Shown piece after piece: positions 13,014 through 21,279 of a stretch of DNA of 64,000 nucleotides (position 1 is the first letter of the stretch; each line of letters begins with the position of its first letter). The position numbers were made by a program, and so were the translations under genes. The notes below the pieces were generated by a model. That model did no database searches. It had not been told where the DNA came from and saw only the letters and a program-made list of their open reading frames with translations. The DNA is from Gemmatimonadaceae bacterium (GTDB taxonomy: Bacteria > Gemmatimonadota > Gemmatimonadetes > Gemmatimonadales > Gemmatimonadaceae), in NCBI GenBank assembly GCA_036496605.1, contig DASXKV010000054.1, positions 62,001 to 126,000 on the forward strand. The letters are read 5' to 3'.

Positions 13014-13655
13014 TCACCTCGCTCGCGCCAACTGCCTCTGCAGTGTCTCCGGAGTCTTATCCCCGAACTCGTGCGGTTCCAGCGGTACCCGGAGCTCGAC
13101 CCCGTTCTGACTCACAAATGCCCGATACGGTGCCTCGGACGACTCGATGCGACGCCGTTCGCCCGAGCGGCGGTCGTACACATACCACCGCTCTCCGGAC
13201 TCGGCCTGAAAGATCAAGGTTCCGTCGACGGCGCGTTCGGTGTACGCCGAGTTGCGTCGGTCACCAGCCAGACGACTGCGGCGATCTTGACGAGTCGCCT
13301 GATCCAGAATGCGTCCGAACATCTCGGCGTCCGTCGGCAGCTCGAGGTACGGTAAGCCTCGTTGCTGAGCCCAGCTGCCCGTGTCGCCTCGGTGGGTCAC
13401 GCCAAAGACGACCACGCCGATGCCACGATGCTCGGCACGCGCAAGGAAGAGATCGGATCTGAACGTGTCGACTTCACCGTCCGCGACGATGACGAGAAGT
13501 GGAACGTGGCGCGCGAGCGCGTCCTCGGGTCGCTCGTTCGGATCCGCAAACACGGGCTCGAGTTGCGAGAGCTCGACGAGCATACCGAGGAGTGCACCCG
13601 TCATTGGCTGCGGTGTGAGGATCAGCACCTTGCCCCGGTTCGTGCGTATAGCCAC
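13014..13655 (-). CDS. Receiver-like protein without a clear phospho-acceptor
   Basis: The protein has 213 residues from a GTG at 13655, which is preceded by GAAGAGG at suitable spacing; the frame is open up to an in-frame start at 13721. The first 120 residues alternate strands and helices like a response-regulator receiver: [21 protein letters not shown], then [14 protein letters not shown] where the phospho-Asp strand belongs, then [11 protein letters not shown]. The canonical LLDxxMP is absent. The C-terminal 70 residues hold a strand-rich segment ([18 protein letters not shown]). It lies 64 bases upstream of the histidine kinase on the same strand and is probably co-transcribed. The family assignment is tentative. 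Confidence 0.6.
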   Translation of the reverse strand: MAIRTNRGKVLILTPQPMTGALLGMLVELSQLEPVFADPNERPEDALARHVPLLVIVADGEVDTFRSDLFLARAEHRGIGVVVFGVTHRGDTGSWAQQRGLPYLELPTDAEMFGRILDQATRQDRRSRLAGDRRNSAYTERAVDGTLIFQAESGERWYVYDRRSGERRRIESSEAPYRAFVSQNGVELRVPLEPHEFGDKTPETLQRQLARAR

Positions 13656-13819
13656 GTGGTAGCCTCTTCGCTCCTTCGTCCGCTCGATGCGCGCTAACGT
13701 CAGTTCCCGGCACGCCGGCAAGGGATACAGAATCCCGCCGCAAATATATCCTGCCCTGCTCTCGATTCAGGTACACGTTTGCACAACAAATCCTTACACA
13801 GTGGAGATCCCGAACGGTG

Positions 13820-14149
13820 ATGGTCGCTTACAATCCTCGCCCGCCGCGCGATGAGAGACGCTCGTTGTCGCCAGATGTCGCTGCGCAGCTTCAGTGTGCG
13901 CTCCGCGCGCATTGGGCCGAATCCGATGGCTCCGATGCCGAGCTGGCCGCCGCGCTCGAGGCGGTCGCTCAGGACGCGCGGGTCCGGGGACTCAGACCCG
14001 AGGAGCTCTTGCTCGCGATGAAAGCGGTCGAAGAAGAGGTCGCAGCGACCCTCAAAATCAACGTGACGCAAGATCGTGACCGTTTCCGGACTAGCCTCGT
14101 TGGCGCTTGTATGCGCGCCTTCTTCGCCGAAAAGAAACAAGACGGCTGA
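13820..14149 (+). CDS. Small helical protein of unknown function
   Basis: The protein has 109 residues and is predicted to be mostly alpha-helical. It is rich in Ala/Glu/Arg and contains DARVRGLRPEELLLAMKAVEEEV at about residues 54-77. There is no signal peptide or membrane segment. ATG 13820 follows an in-frame GTG at 13817; GGAG is 13-16 bases upstream. It is divergent from the receiver-like gene, with about 160 bases between, including an AT-rich stretch near 13740-13800 likely to hold promoters for both. Family not recognised. Confidence 0.6.
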   Translation: MVAYNPRPPRDERRSLSPDVAAQLQCALRAHWAESDGSDAELAAALEAVAQDARVRGLRPEELLLAMKAVEEEVAATLKINVTQDRDRFRTSLVGACMRAFFAEKKQDG

Positions 14150-14259
14150 ATGGTCGCTCTCCGGCCAGCAACCAACATTCGCCGGCGGCGCGGTGTACTA
14201 GGTACGAGCAGCGGCTCGGTCCCGAGTCGCACCGCAAATCCGGACCGCGCAGAGTACAA

Positions 14260-14847
14260 ATGGCCGCCGCAAGGGCACTCGTGGGCTCGATAGCGTCTGA
14301 CGATGCTCAACTCGTAGACGACCGCGAGTTGGTCGACCGCGTCAAGCATGGTGACGCCAGCGCCTACGATGCTCTGGTTCGCCGCCATCTGGCTCGCGCG
14401 ACGATGGTCGCGCGGCGGCTCCTTGGTAATATCGAGGATGCCGAAGATCTGGTGCAGGACGCGTTCATGCGCGCGCTCGATCGGATTTCGACGTTCGATC
14501 AGACTCGTGCCTTTGCGCCGTGGTTTTTTCGATTGCTCATCAACACCGGGATCAACGCGCGGAAGGCGCGAGCGCTCCGCGCCGCCGAGCCCGAGCGAGG
14601 CGACTTTCCGTCGCGCGCGGCGAATCCGCTCGAGCTCGCGGAGCGCGAAGAGCTGCGCGAGCGATTCGTTGCCGCGCTCGCGTCGCTGCCGCCCCGACAG
14701 CGACTCGTGGTCTCGATGTTCGAAGTCGACGGCTTGTCGACGGCGGAGATCGCGGAAGCGTTAGGCATCAGCCGGGAAACGGTGCGATGGCACCATCATC
14801 AAGCACGACAGGCACTCCGCCACGCGCTGGCCGCGTTTCGGGGGTGA
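14260..14847 (+). CDS. ECF-type RNA polymerase sigma factor
   Basis: The protein has 195 residues. Sigma region 2 is clear (DASAYDALVRRHLARATMVARRLLG, then the DAEDLVQDAFMRAL motif and FAPWFFRLLINTGINARK). Region 4 is also clear: SLPPRQRLVVSMFEVDGLSTAEIAEALGISRETVRWHHHQARQAL, a helix-turn-helix that would contact the -35 element. Region 3 is absent, as expected for group 4 (ECF) factors. The stop is one base before the start of the membrane anti-sigma-like gene, a typical sigma/anti-sigma arrangement. ATG 14260 begins just upstream of the first conserved residues; its ribosome binding site is weak. Confidence 0.92.
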   Translation: MAAARALVGSIASDDAQLVDDRELVDRVKHGDASAYDALVRRHLARATMVARRLLGNIEDAEDLVQDAFMRALDRISTFDQTRAFAPWFFRLLINTGINARKARALRAAEPERGDFPSRAANPLELAEREELRERFVAALASLPPRQRLVVSMFEVDGLSTAEIAEALGISRETVRWHHHQARQALRHALAAFRG

Positions 14848-14848
14848 T

Positions 14849-15331
14849 ATGGATTCATCACGAGGAGAGACGGTGAACGAGGAGCGGAGAGTGGTGTCGT
14901 TGTCTGAGCCGGAGCGTGACACCCGGTTGGCGCGCGCGATCCGCGCCGCCGAGGGCGCGCCGCTGAGTGTTGCACGATTGGAGTTGTTGCGGACGAGGAT
15001 CGCCGCCGCCGCGACGGCAGCATTGGAAGCACGGCGTGAGCGCGCATGGTGGGAGTGGATGACGCGGTGGGCGCGAACCGAAGTGGCGCTCGCGGCGGCA
15101 GCGACGATCCTGGCGGCCGTGGTCGGTAGCGCGAGCACGATTGGGCGCGCGGAGGTCGCGAGCGACACGGTGATTGCGGTGACGACCTCGTTGCGTCCGG
15201 CGGCGGCGACGCGCCTCGACAGCGTCGTCGCGCGGTCGCTCGCCACCGGGGCGTCTTCGGAACAGGTGATGAACGCGCTCGTCGGGCCGCCGAGCGGTGA
15301 GTGGCTGCTGACAGCAGCCGTGTCGCGTTGA
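14849..15331 (+). CDS. Putative membrane anti-sigma factor
   Basis: The protein has 160 residues. A cytoplasmic N-terminal half with helices (residues 20-68) leads to a single transmembrane helix at about 78-98 (EVALAAAATILAAVVGSAS) and a short periplasmic tail. No zinc-binding HxxxCxxC motif is present, so it is not a classical ZAS-domain protein. The anti-sigma role is inferred from its position, one base after the sigma gene, and its topology. It overlaps the first codons of the next gene. Confidence 0.65.
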   Translation: MDSSRGETVNEERRVVSLSEPERDTRLARAIRAAEGAPLSVARLELLRTRIAAAATAALEARRERAWWEWMTRWARTEVALAAAATILAAVVGSASTIGRAEVASDTVIAVTTSLRPAAATRLDSVVARSLATGASSEQVMNALVGPPSGEWLLTAAVSR

Positions 15332-15873
15332 GCGGAGCGCGGGGAGATGAACCGTTGCCAACATTGAGAGGATTCACACCATACGGCGCGAGCAAGCCGG
15401 CATTGGGGGCGCGTCCCGGAGCGACGCGTGCAATGGCGGTTGCCTTGCTCGTCGTGGTTGCGTTAGCGGGCATGGGACTCGGCTTCGCCGCGGACCGTCT
15501 CGCCTTGCATAACGAGCGCAACGGGTCGCGTCGCGCGCCGCCGCCATCCAGCTTCGGTGGGTCTTTCCGCGGACCCGGCCGCGAGGCCTACCGCGCACAG
15601 GGAATGCGTGAACGCCTGGCGCAGGAGCTCGACCTGTCGCCCGAGCAACAACGTCGCGTGGACTCGATCATGGCGCGGCAGACGGAGGATTTTCGCCGAC
15701 TGCAGGAGGCCATGCGGCCGCGCTTCGATTCGCTGCTCGTGAGTGCGCAGGCACGTCTCGACTCGGTGCTGACACCTGCCCAACGAGACAAGCTCAAGAC
15801 GCTTCGGTCTCGTGAGGTGTTCGGACCGCGAGACAGTTTTGGCTCGCGAGAACGGCGTCCACCGCCATTCTGA
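15301..15873 (+). CDS. Spy/CpxP-like periplasmic protein (LTxxQ type)
   Basis: The protein has up to 190 residues from GTG 15301; ATG 15433 (just before the membrane helix) is an alternative start giving about 146 residues. It has one transmembrane segment or signal anchor (AMAVALLVVVALAGMGLGFA). A periplasmic helical domain follows with LDLSPEQQRRVDSIMARQ and, about 40 residues later, LTPAQRDKLKTL, the paired motif of Spy/CpxP/CnrX-type metal- and envelope-stress proteins. It overlaps the putative anti-sigma gene, so it is likely under the same sigma factor. It could act as the periplasmic sensor that releases the anti-sigma, as CnrX does; this is inference. Confidence 0.75.
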   Translation: MAADSSRVALSGARGDEPLPTLRGFTPYGASKPALGARPGATRAMAVALLVVVALAGMGLGFAADRLALHNERNGSRRAPPPSSFGGSFRGPGREAYRAQGMRERLAQELDLSPEQQRRVDSIMARQTEDFRRLQEAMRPRFDSLLVSAQARLDSVLTPAQRDKLKTLRSREVFGPRDSFGSRERRPPPF

Positions 15874-15963
15874 TCGGTCGAGTTCGGTTCCCTCGGCGCC
15901 AGAGATCGCGTCGGCACCAGACCTGCCTTGAGAAGCGTTACGTCTCCAGGAGGAGGAACCGCA

Positions 15964-16800
15964 ATGCAGCGTAGTTATGCGACCGGCGGATTCGCGGCGC
16001 TTGGTTTGGCGGTCGCGTTCGGAATCAGCGCCTGTGGCGTCTCGCAGCAGCAGGAAGTACAGCTGGGACAGCAGGAGTCGGCGCAGATCCAGCAGCAGCT
16101 GCCGCTGGTGCAGGATGCCGTCATCAACCAGTACGTCACGTCGTTAGGTAACCAGATCGCGCAACACACGTCCCGCGCCGATCTCCAGTGGCAATTCTAC
16201 GTCGTGAACACGGATGTCGTGAACGCATTCGCGCTACCGGGCGGCATCGTTTACGTCAACCGCGGCGTGCTCGAGCGCGCGGACAGGATGGACGAGCTGG
16301 CGGGCGTGCTTGGCCACGAGATCGAGCACGTCGTGCGGCGCCACTCGGTGAAGCAGATGGAGCAGATGCAGGGCGCGAACGTGGGTGTGGCGCTCGCGTG
16401 CACGCTGACGAACATCTGCAGCAATCAGGCGGCGGCCGCGGCGATCAACGTCGGCGGCACGGCGATCTTCGCGAAGTTCAGCCGCGCGGACGAGGTCCAG
16501 GCGGACGAGGGCGGATTCCAGAACGTGATGAACGCGGGAATCAGCCCGGAGGGCATGCTCAGCTTCTTCCAGAAGCTGCTCGCCGAAGAGCAACAGAGCG
16601 GCGGCAACAGCAATGTGAGCTCGTGGTTCTCGGATCACCCGGGTACGCAGGACCGCATTGCCGATATCCAGCGGATGCTGGCGCAGGTCCCGCAGTCGAA
16701 GCTCCGCGGCCTAACGACAGACACGCAGGCGTTCCAGACGATGAAGCGACGCGTGATGAGCTTACCGCCGGCGCCGAAGCAATCGGCCAACTTGCGGTGA
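15964..16800 (+). CDS. M48 family metallopeptidase, lipoprotein
   Basis: The protein has 278 residues. The ATG is preceded by a strong AGGAGGA site. A lipoprotein signal ends at Cys24 (FGISACG). The zinc-binding motif is His118-Glu119-Ile-Glu-His122 in LGHEIEHVVRRHS, and the third ligand is likely the Glu/Asp of RADEVQADEGG downstream. This is the short, membrane-anchored BepA/LoiP-like form, which degrades or helps assemble outer-membrane proteins. Following an ECF sigma/Spy-like cluster on the same strand, it fits an envelope-quality-control regulon. A leader of about 90 bases separates it from the previous gene. Confidence 0.92.
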   Translation: MQRSYATGGFAALGLAVAFGISACGVSQQQEVQLGQQESAQIQQQLPLVQDAVINQYVTSLGNQIAQHTSRADLQWQFYVVNTDVVNAFALPGGIVYVNRGVLERADRMDELAGVLGHEIEHVVRRHSVKQMEQMQGANVGVALACTLTNICSNQAAAAAINVGGTAIFAKFSRADEVQADEGGFQNVMNAGISPEGMLSFFQKLLAEEQQSGGNSNVSSWFSDHPGTQDRIADIQRMLAQVPQSKLRGLTTDTQAFQTMKRRVMSLPPAPKQSANLR

Positions 16801-16803
16801 GTG

Positions 16804-16925
16804 GTGGTGGTTGGTAGCTGGTGATTGGTAGCTCATGATTCGGAAGGTCGGCGAGCGAAGCTCGCCGACTTTCATCGTTCTCCAACTACCAACTACCAGC
16901 CACCAACCACCAACCACCAACTACC
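16804..16925. terminator. Terminator hairpin inside a GGTTGGT/ACCAACC inverted repeat
   Basis: Directly after the M48 stop codon there is a GGTTGGTAGCTGGT-type low-complexity arm (16804-16831). A strong hairpin follows: GTCGGCGAG (16847-16855), loop CGAAG, CTCGCCGAC (16861-16869), extended by A/T pairs and a short T run. After it comes an ACCAACC-type arm (about 16890-16925). The central hairpin is a good intrinsic terminator. The outer arms are related to the inverted repeat at 43673-43729. Confidence 0.7.
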
Positions 16926-16963
16926 TCCAGTGCCAAAGCACCGCCCCCGATCGTCAGGCTTTC

Positions 16964-18316
16964 GTGACAGTCGAGCGCAGCGAAGGGCACCCGGGGTATA
17001 ACGAAGCCATCTTCTGCAGCGGCGCGCGCGTGCTGGCCAGCGGCGCCATGTTCGCCGGGCTGGCGCTCGCGCTCGGCGGCGGACACTTCACGATCGCGAC
17101 GCTCGCCGCGCTTCCCTACGCCGCGCGACTCATGCACCTCGCGATGCCCGAGTTGTTGCGTCGGCATCAAGCGGGACGAGTCGCCTTCGTGGCAACGTGG
17201 TTCGAGCGGGCGGGGTTTTTCGTCGCCGCGTTGTTCGGCATCCTGCGTCCAGGCGCGTTCACACTTCCCGGATTCCTCGCTGGATTCGCGATCGGTGTCA
17301 TCGGCCAACAACTCTACGATGGAAGCATGGCCTCGCTCCACAGCGAGGCGACAACGCCGGAGACGTACGGCCGCTACACCGCGATCAAGAGCAAGTGGGG
17401 TTCAGCGGCCGGACTTGCGTTAGGCATTCTCGCCGCCTTTGCGCTCGACGCGACGGAACGACTCGGCGTGCCGGCGCACGTCGCGCGGTCGCTTGCGATC
17501 GTTGGCGGCGTCGGCACCCATCTGCTCATTACACTACCGCTCGCGCGTCTTCGCGCTCGGGCTCGAACGATCGCGCTCGCCGAAGGAAGTGGACCATGCC
17601 TGCCGACACCGACGACGCCTAACGCGACGCAGACGCCGCAACGGACGTGGATCGTTCTCCCGCATACGCCGGAACAATGGCGACTGGTGCGCTTCGCGCT
17701 CGCGTGGGGCTTCGCCATCGGCTTCTCGACGCGCCAGGGTGAGGCCCTCGCGATCGGTCACCTCGGCGTATCGGTTGGTACGATCATGCTCCTGAGCGCC
17801 ATCGCCGTCGGGAGCGGGATCGTCGGTGCGAAATCGTGGGGGGCGCTCGGTGACCGATTCGGAGGCAAGGGACTGATGTCGATCGCTTTCGCGGGTCTCT
17901 CGCTCGATCCGATTTGGTGGCTCGCGGCGATGTTCATCCATCCGGCGTTTCTGTTCGTCGGATATCTGCTGTACGGCATCTGCAACAGCGGCTGGAACAT
18001 CACGGTGAGCATGACGCTCGTGCGGACGGCCGGCGCAGGGAGCGAGCGGATCCGCGCGTTCGTCGTCTACAGTGTCGCTTTCGGACTCGCCGCGGGCATC
18101 GCGCCGATGCTGAGCGGTGCCCTACTCGATGTCGTCGATGCGCGCTACGGACCGATTGCCGCCTACGCGGCGCTGTTCTCGATTGCGCTGGCGCTGCGCC
18201 TGTCGGCGTACCCCTGGCTCCGGCGAGTGCCGGCGCCTAACGCGGAGCGCGGATCGTATGTCTCCACTGTGATTCTACGGGCAATACGTCGGCGTGTGAT
18301 GCGCAAAGCAGCCTAA
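16964..18316 (+). CDS. MFS transporter
   Basis: The protein has about 450 residues from GTG 16964. It is predicted to have 10-12 transmembrane helices, in two halves separated by a cytoplasmic loop near residues 205-235. Typical features are FTIATLAALPYAARLMHLAMPELLRR after helix 1-2 and GAKSWGALGDRFGGKGLMS, a GxxxDRxGGK-type motif A, in the second half. The substrate is unknown. The start is uncertain: the frame is open back into the repeat element at 16835, and the first well-conserved residues are EAIFCSGARVLASG. The stop codon lies in a GCCTAACG copy, only 14 bases from the convergent protease stop. Confidence 0.8.
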   Translation: MTVERSEGHPGYNEAIFCSGARVLASGAMFAGLALALGGGHFTIATLAALPYAARLMHLAMPELLRRHQAGRVAFVATWFERAGFFVAALFGILRPGAFTLPGFLAGFAIGVIGQQLYDGSMASLHSEATTPETYGRYTAIKSKWGSAAGLALGILAAFALDATERLGVPAHVARSLAIVGGVGTHLLITLPLARLRARARTIALAEGSGPCLPTPTTPNATQTPQRTWIVLPHTPEQWRLVRFALAWGFAIGFSTRQGEALAIGHLGVSVGTIMLLSAIAVGSGIVGAKSWGALGDRFGGKGLMSIAFAGLSLDPIWWLAAMFIHPAFLFVGYLLYGICNSGWNITVSMTLVRTAGAGSERIRAFVVYSVAFGLAAGIAPMLSGALLDVVDARYGPIAAYAALFSIALALRLSAYPWLRRVPAPNAERGSYVSTVILRAIRRRVMRKAA

Positions 18317-18330
18317 CGTCTTCTTCAGAA

Positions 18331-19971
18331 CTAGGGTCGAACCGACTGCTCCTGCGCCATCTTCACCGCGGTGTACGCATTCACGACCCCGCCGGTCGCC
18401 GAGAGATCGCCGAAGCGCGCCGCGCCGCCACCCGGCTTCTGCACCGCCTGATCGCTGTGACGCACCGCCGATGCGAGGATGATGCGCTTGACGTCGGCCG
18501 CGGTGAGATTCGGGAAGTAGTCCATAAGGAGCGCCGCGAGGCCGGCGACGACGGGCGACGCCATGCTCGTGCCGCTGTCGCGCTCATAGCCGCCGGGCAC
18601 TGTCGACAGAATGTCGACGCCGGGCGCAAACACGTCGACGAGCGTGTGGCCGTAATTCGAGAACGGCGCGACGAGCGCGTCCCCAGACTTCCATGACGAC
18701 GCACCGACCTCGATCCAGTTCTGCGCGCGTCCGCCGCCGAGGTAGTTAGGCGTCGGGAAGCTCGGCTTCTCGTCGGAGTTCTCGGCATCGTTGCCGGCGG
18801 CGTGCACCATGAGAACGCCATGCGCATCCGCGTACCGAACCGCCGAGTCGACGACGCCCTTTTGTGGCGAGAAGGCCTTGCCGAAGCTCATGTTGATGAC
18901 CTTCGCGCCGTTGTCGACCGCATAACGAATGGCGTTCGCGATGTCCTTGTCACGCTCGTCGCCGTCGGGAACGGCACGAACCATCATCACCTTGACCGAC
19001 GGCGCGATGCCACCGATGCCGACCGTGCTGTTACGAACGGCGCCAATGATCCCGGCGACGTGCGTCCCGTGTTTCGCGTCGGGACCCATCACGTCGGTGT
19101 TGCCGTAGCCGCGCTGCGCCGTGTTGCTGTAGTCGTCACCGACGATCGCGCGCGCGTTGTACGTCGGATTGAGACCATATTGCATGCGCGACTCGTATTC
19201 CGTCTTCGCTTCGGCGACGTCCTTCGGTGTGATGCCTTCTTCGGCGAGGCGCAGGTAGATCGTCTTCGCGCGCGCGATATCGGCAGTCGCCGGCTGAATG
19301 GCCGACACGTTTTGTTTCGTCAACGAGTCGGTTCCCGCAGCCTTGCGCAGGATCGGAAGCATCTGCGAGAGAATCTCTTCGATCTGCGTAAACTGTTGCA
19401 GATTTTCCTGCGTCTCGTTCCGCGTCTTCTCGAACTCACTCTTGATCTGATCGCACTTGCCCTTCTCGTCAGGCGCCACCGGGCCCGGAGTCGGCCCGGT
19501 GCTCGTGCACCACGCATACAGGCGCGTCACCTCGAACGTGTCGTAGTGCACGTCCTTGCCGTCTTTGCCGCCGATGAAGTTCCAGCCATGCATGTCATCG
19601 ACGTACCCATTGTTGTCATCGTCGCGACCGTTGCCGCCGATTTCCTTCGGGTTGGACCAGAGATGCGCGCGCAGGTCGGCGTGGGCCGTGTCAATTCCGC
19701 CATCGATCACGGCAACGAGCACCGTTTGCTGCGGCTGCTTTCCCGCCAGCAACTCGTGGAGCGCGCGTTCCGAGCTGATGCCCGGCACACCATCCGCTGT
19801 TTCGTCGAGCAGCTGCCAGTTCTTCTGCGGCTCCGATGGCGGCGGCGCGGGCGTTGCGGCTCTGGGCGCCGTGACGGGGGCGGGAGCCGGCGCCGGGGCA
19901 GCCACGGTTTTTGGCGCCGCACAAGCAGCGGCGACGGCAACGATAAATGCCAGCGATGACAGAGTCTTCAT
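18331..19971 (-). CDS. S8 (subtilisin) family serine protease, lipoprotein
   Basis: The protein has 546 residues. The lipoprotein signal is MKTLSSLAFIVAVAAACAAP, followed by an Ala/Pro-rich linker. The catalytic triad is Asp90 (VAVIDGGIDTAH), His301 (KHGTHVAGIIGA) and Ser469 (SGTSMASPVVAGLAALL); the oxyanion Asn394 is in HAAGNDAEN. The Asp-to-His distance is about 211 residues instead of the usual 30-60, because of a helical insertion (roughly residues 140-285) rich in Lys/Glu with two Cys. ATG 19971 is used because the upstream reading frame only translates the repetitive intergenic region. It is likely outer-membrane anchored, facing the periplasm or exterior. Confidence 0.92.
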   Translation of the reverse strand: MKTLSSLAFIVAVAAACAAPKTVAAPAPAPAPVTAPRAATPAPPPSEPQKNWQLLDETADGVPGISSERALHELLAGKQPQQTVLVAVIDGGIDTAHADLRAHLWSNPKEIGGNGRDDDNNGYVDDMHGWNFIGGKDGKDVHYDTFEVTRLYAWCTSTGPTPGPVAPDEKGKCDQIKSEFEKTRNETQENLQQFTQIEEILSQMLPILRKAAGTDSLTKQNVSAIQPATADIARAKTIYLRLAEEGITPKDVAEAKTEYESRMQYGLNPTYNARAIVGDDYSNTAQRGYGNTDVMGPDAKHGTHVAGIIGAVRNSTVGIGGIAPSVKVMMVRAVPDGDERDKDIANAIRYAVDNGAKVINMSFGKAFSPQKGVVDSAVRYADAHGVLMVHAAGNDAENSDEKPSFPTPNYLGGGRAQNWIEVGASSWKSGDALVAPFSNYGHTLVDVFAPGVDILSTVPGGYERDSGTSMASPVVAGLAALLMDYFPNLTAADVKRIILASAVRHSDQAVQKPGGGAARFGDLSATGGVVNAYTAVKMAQEQSVRP

Positions 19972-20040
19972 GAGTCGAAATTGGAGTCGACGAAATCTAG
20001 GCGACCAGGCGTTCGGACGGCGCTTGGGATGTGTAAGAAT

Positions 20041-20221
20041 TGGGTAGTAGTGGGCAGAGGGTAGAGGGTTGGGGGCAGAGGGTAGAGGGCAGAGGGTAAT
20101 GGGTGGAGGGTAGAGCGCAGAGCGTGGCCGCCGCATAACGCTCGCTGTACCCTCTACCCTCTACCCCCTACCCTCCATCCTCTATCCTCTACCCTCTACC
20201 CTCTACTCTGTACCCTCGACC
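20041..20221. repeat. Long low-complexity inverted repeat, GGTAGAG/CTCTACC units
   Basis: On the plus strand, 20041-20125 is built from GGGTAGAGGGCAGAGG-like units, and 20144-20221 is built from the complement (CCCTCTACCCTCTACC-like units). A roughly 20-base spacer separates them. The whole forms a very large imperfect hairpin in RNA. It begins two bases after the stop codon of the aldo-keto reductase (minus strand) and ends about 70 bases before the S8 protease start. It probably acts as a 3'-end element or terminator for the reductase. The G-runs of one strand could also form a G-quadruplex. Confidence 0.7.
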
Positions 20222-20223
20222 CG

Positions 20224-21165
20224 CTACGCGGTCGTTCCGTCGTAGTACTGCTCGATTCGTTTTCGCATTGCGGTGTCAGGGAGGCGTCCGTGCGTCGCGA
20301 CCATGTTGTCGACGAGGAATTGCACGCGCTCGGTTCCCGGAATGACGCACGTCACCGCTGGGTGTGACGCGAGATACTTGAGCAGGAGCTCCGCCCACGT
20401 CGTGACCTCGAGCTCGGCCGTCCAGGACGGCAAGGGTTTCCTCTGCACACGCTCGAGCGTGCGTCCGCGGCGGAAGGGCGAATTCACGAGGACGGCCATG
20501 CCGCGATCGATCGCGAGCGGGAGAATGCGCTCCTCGACGGCGCGGGCATCGATCGAGTAATCGACCTGAATGAAGTCGAGCGTTTGCTCATGCATCAACT
20601 TCTCGAAGGCCTCGTACTGGCGCGCGAAGCTCGTCGTGATCCCGACGTAGCGGAGGCGACCGGCCTGTTTCCATTCACGAATGAGCGGCAGTCGCTGCTC
20701 GACGCCGATGAGATTGTGAATTTGCATCAGGTCGATCTTGTCGGTGTGCAGCCGGCGCATCGATTCCTCGAGCTGTCGCTGCCCCGAATCGCGATCGTTC
20801 CCAGGACTGGTGACTTTTGTCGCGAGAAAGTAGCTCGGGCGGTTCTTGAGCTCGGCGATGATGTCGCCGACAACTGATTCGGCGTTGCTGTATGACGGTG
20901 ACAGGTCGATTACCTTGCCGCCGAGTTCGGGGAAGCGCTTGATCACCTCGCGCAGCTCCGGCGTGATGGCGTCGAAATAGCGGGCGGTCCCCATGCCGAT
21001 GACGGGAATCTTCTCTCCCGTCGAAGGGATCGGCTTCTCGATCAAAGGCGCTAGCCGTGACGACGCGGCAAAAAGATCGATACGGTCGAGCGTCACGGCG
21101 AGGCCGACGCCAACGCCAATCTTCAGCGCGTCACGGCGCGAGAGACCGCCGGGTTGTCCTGTCAT
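20224..21165 (-). CDS. Tat-exported aldo/keto reductase
   Basis: The protein has 313 residues from ATG 21165, which has CGGAGA 7 bases upstream; two in-frame ATGs further upstream are less likely. The twin-arginine signal is SRRDALKIGVGVGLAVTLD. The AKR barrel shows IPVIGMGTARYFD, then DLSPSYSNAESVVG carrying the catalytic Asp/Tyr, ATKVTSPG with the catalytic Lys, MQIHNLIG with the His, and a C-terminal VTCVIPGTERVQFLVDNM. Members reduce carbonyls with NADPH. A Tat signal implies folding, probably with cofactor, in the cytoplasm before export. Confidence 0.9.
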   Translation of the reverse strand: MTGQPGGLSRRDALKIGVGVGLAVTLDRIDLFAASSRLAPLIEKPIPSTGEKIPVIGMGTARYFDAITPELREVIKRFPELGGKVIDLSPSYSNAESVVGDIIAELKNRPSYFLATKVTSPGNDRDSGQRQLEESMRRLHTDKIDLMQIHNLIGVEQRLPLIREWKQAGRLRYVGITTSFARQYEAFEKLMHEQTLDFIQVDYSIDARAVEERILPLAIDRGMAVLVNSPFRRGRTLERVQRKPLPSWTAELEVTTWAELLLKYLASHPAVTCVIPGTERVQFLVDNMVATHGRLPDTAMRKRIEQYYDGTTA

Positions 21166-21225
21166 GAAGTCTCCGTGAGAGAAGTCCCGCATGATTGTGA
21201 AGCCTCGGCGATGCACTCACAACCC

Positions 21226-21273
21226 TGTTGCGTTTCCGGTCCCGATGATATACTCCCCTCTAACACAGAGGGG
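21226..21273 (+). promoter_or_regulatory. Promoter with overlapping inverted repeat, likely PadR operator
   Basis: A -10-like TATACT is at 21249-21254, with TGTTGC at 21226-21231 as a weak -35 at 17-base spacing. Immediately downstream an inverted repeat CCCCTCT (21255-21261), AACAC, AGAGGGG (21267-21273) covers the expected transcription start and ends 6 bases before the padR ATG. Autorepression by the PadR protein is the simplest reading. Confidence 0.5.
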
Positions 21274-21279
21274 TGCAGG

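Noticed and set aside
20041-20221. Telomere-like or CRISPR-like repeat
   Set aside because: The units are irregular and face each other as inverted arms next to a stop codon, which fits a 3'-end hairpin better.
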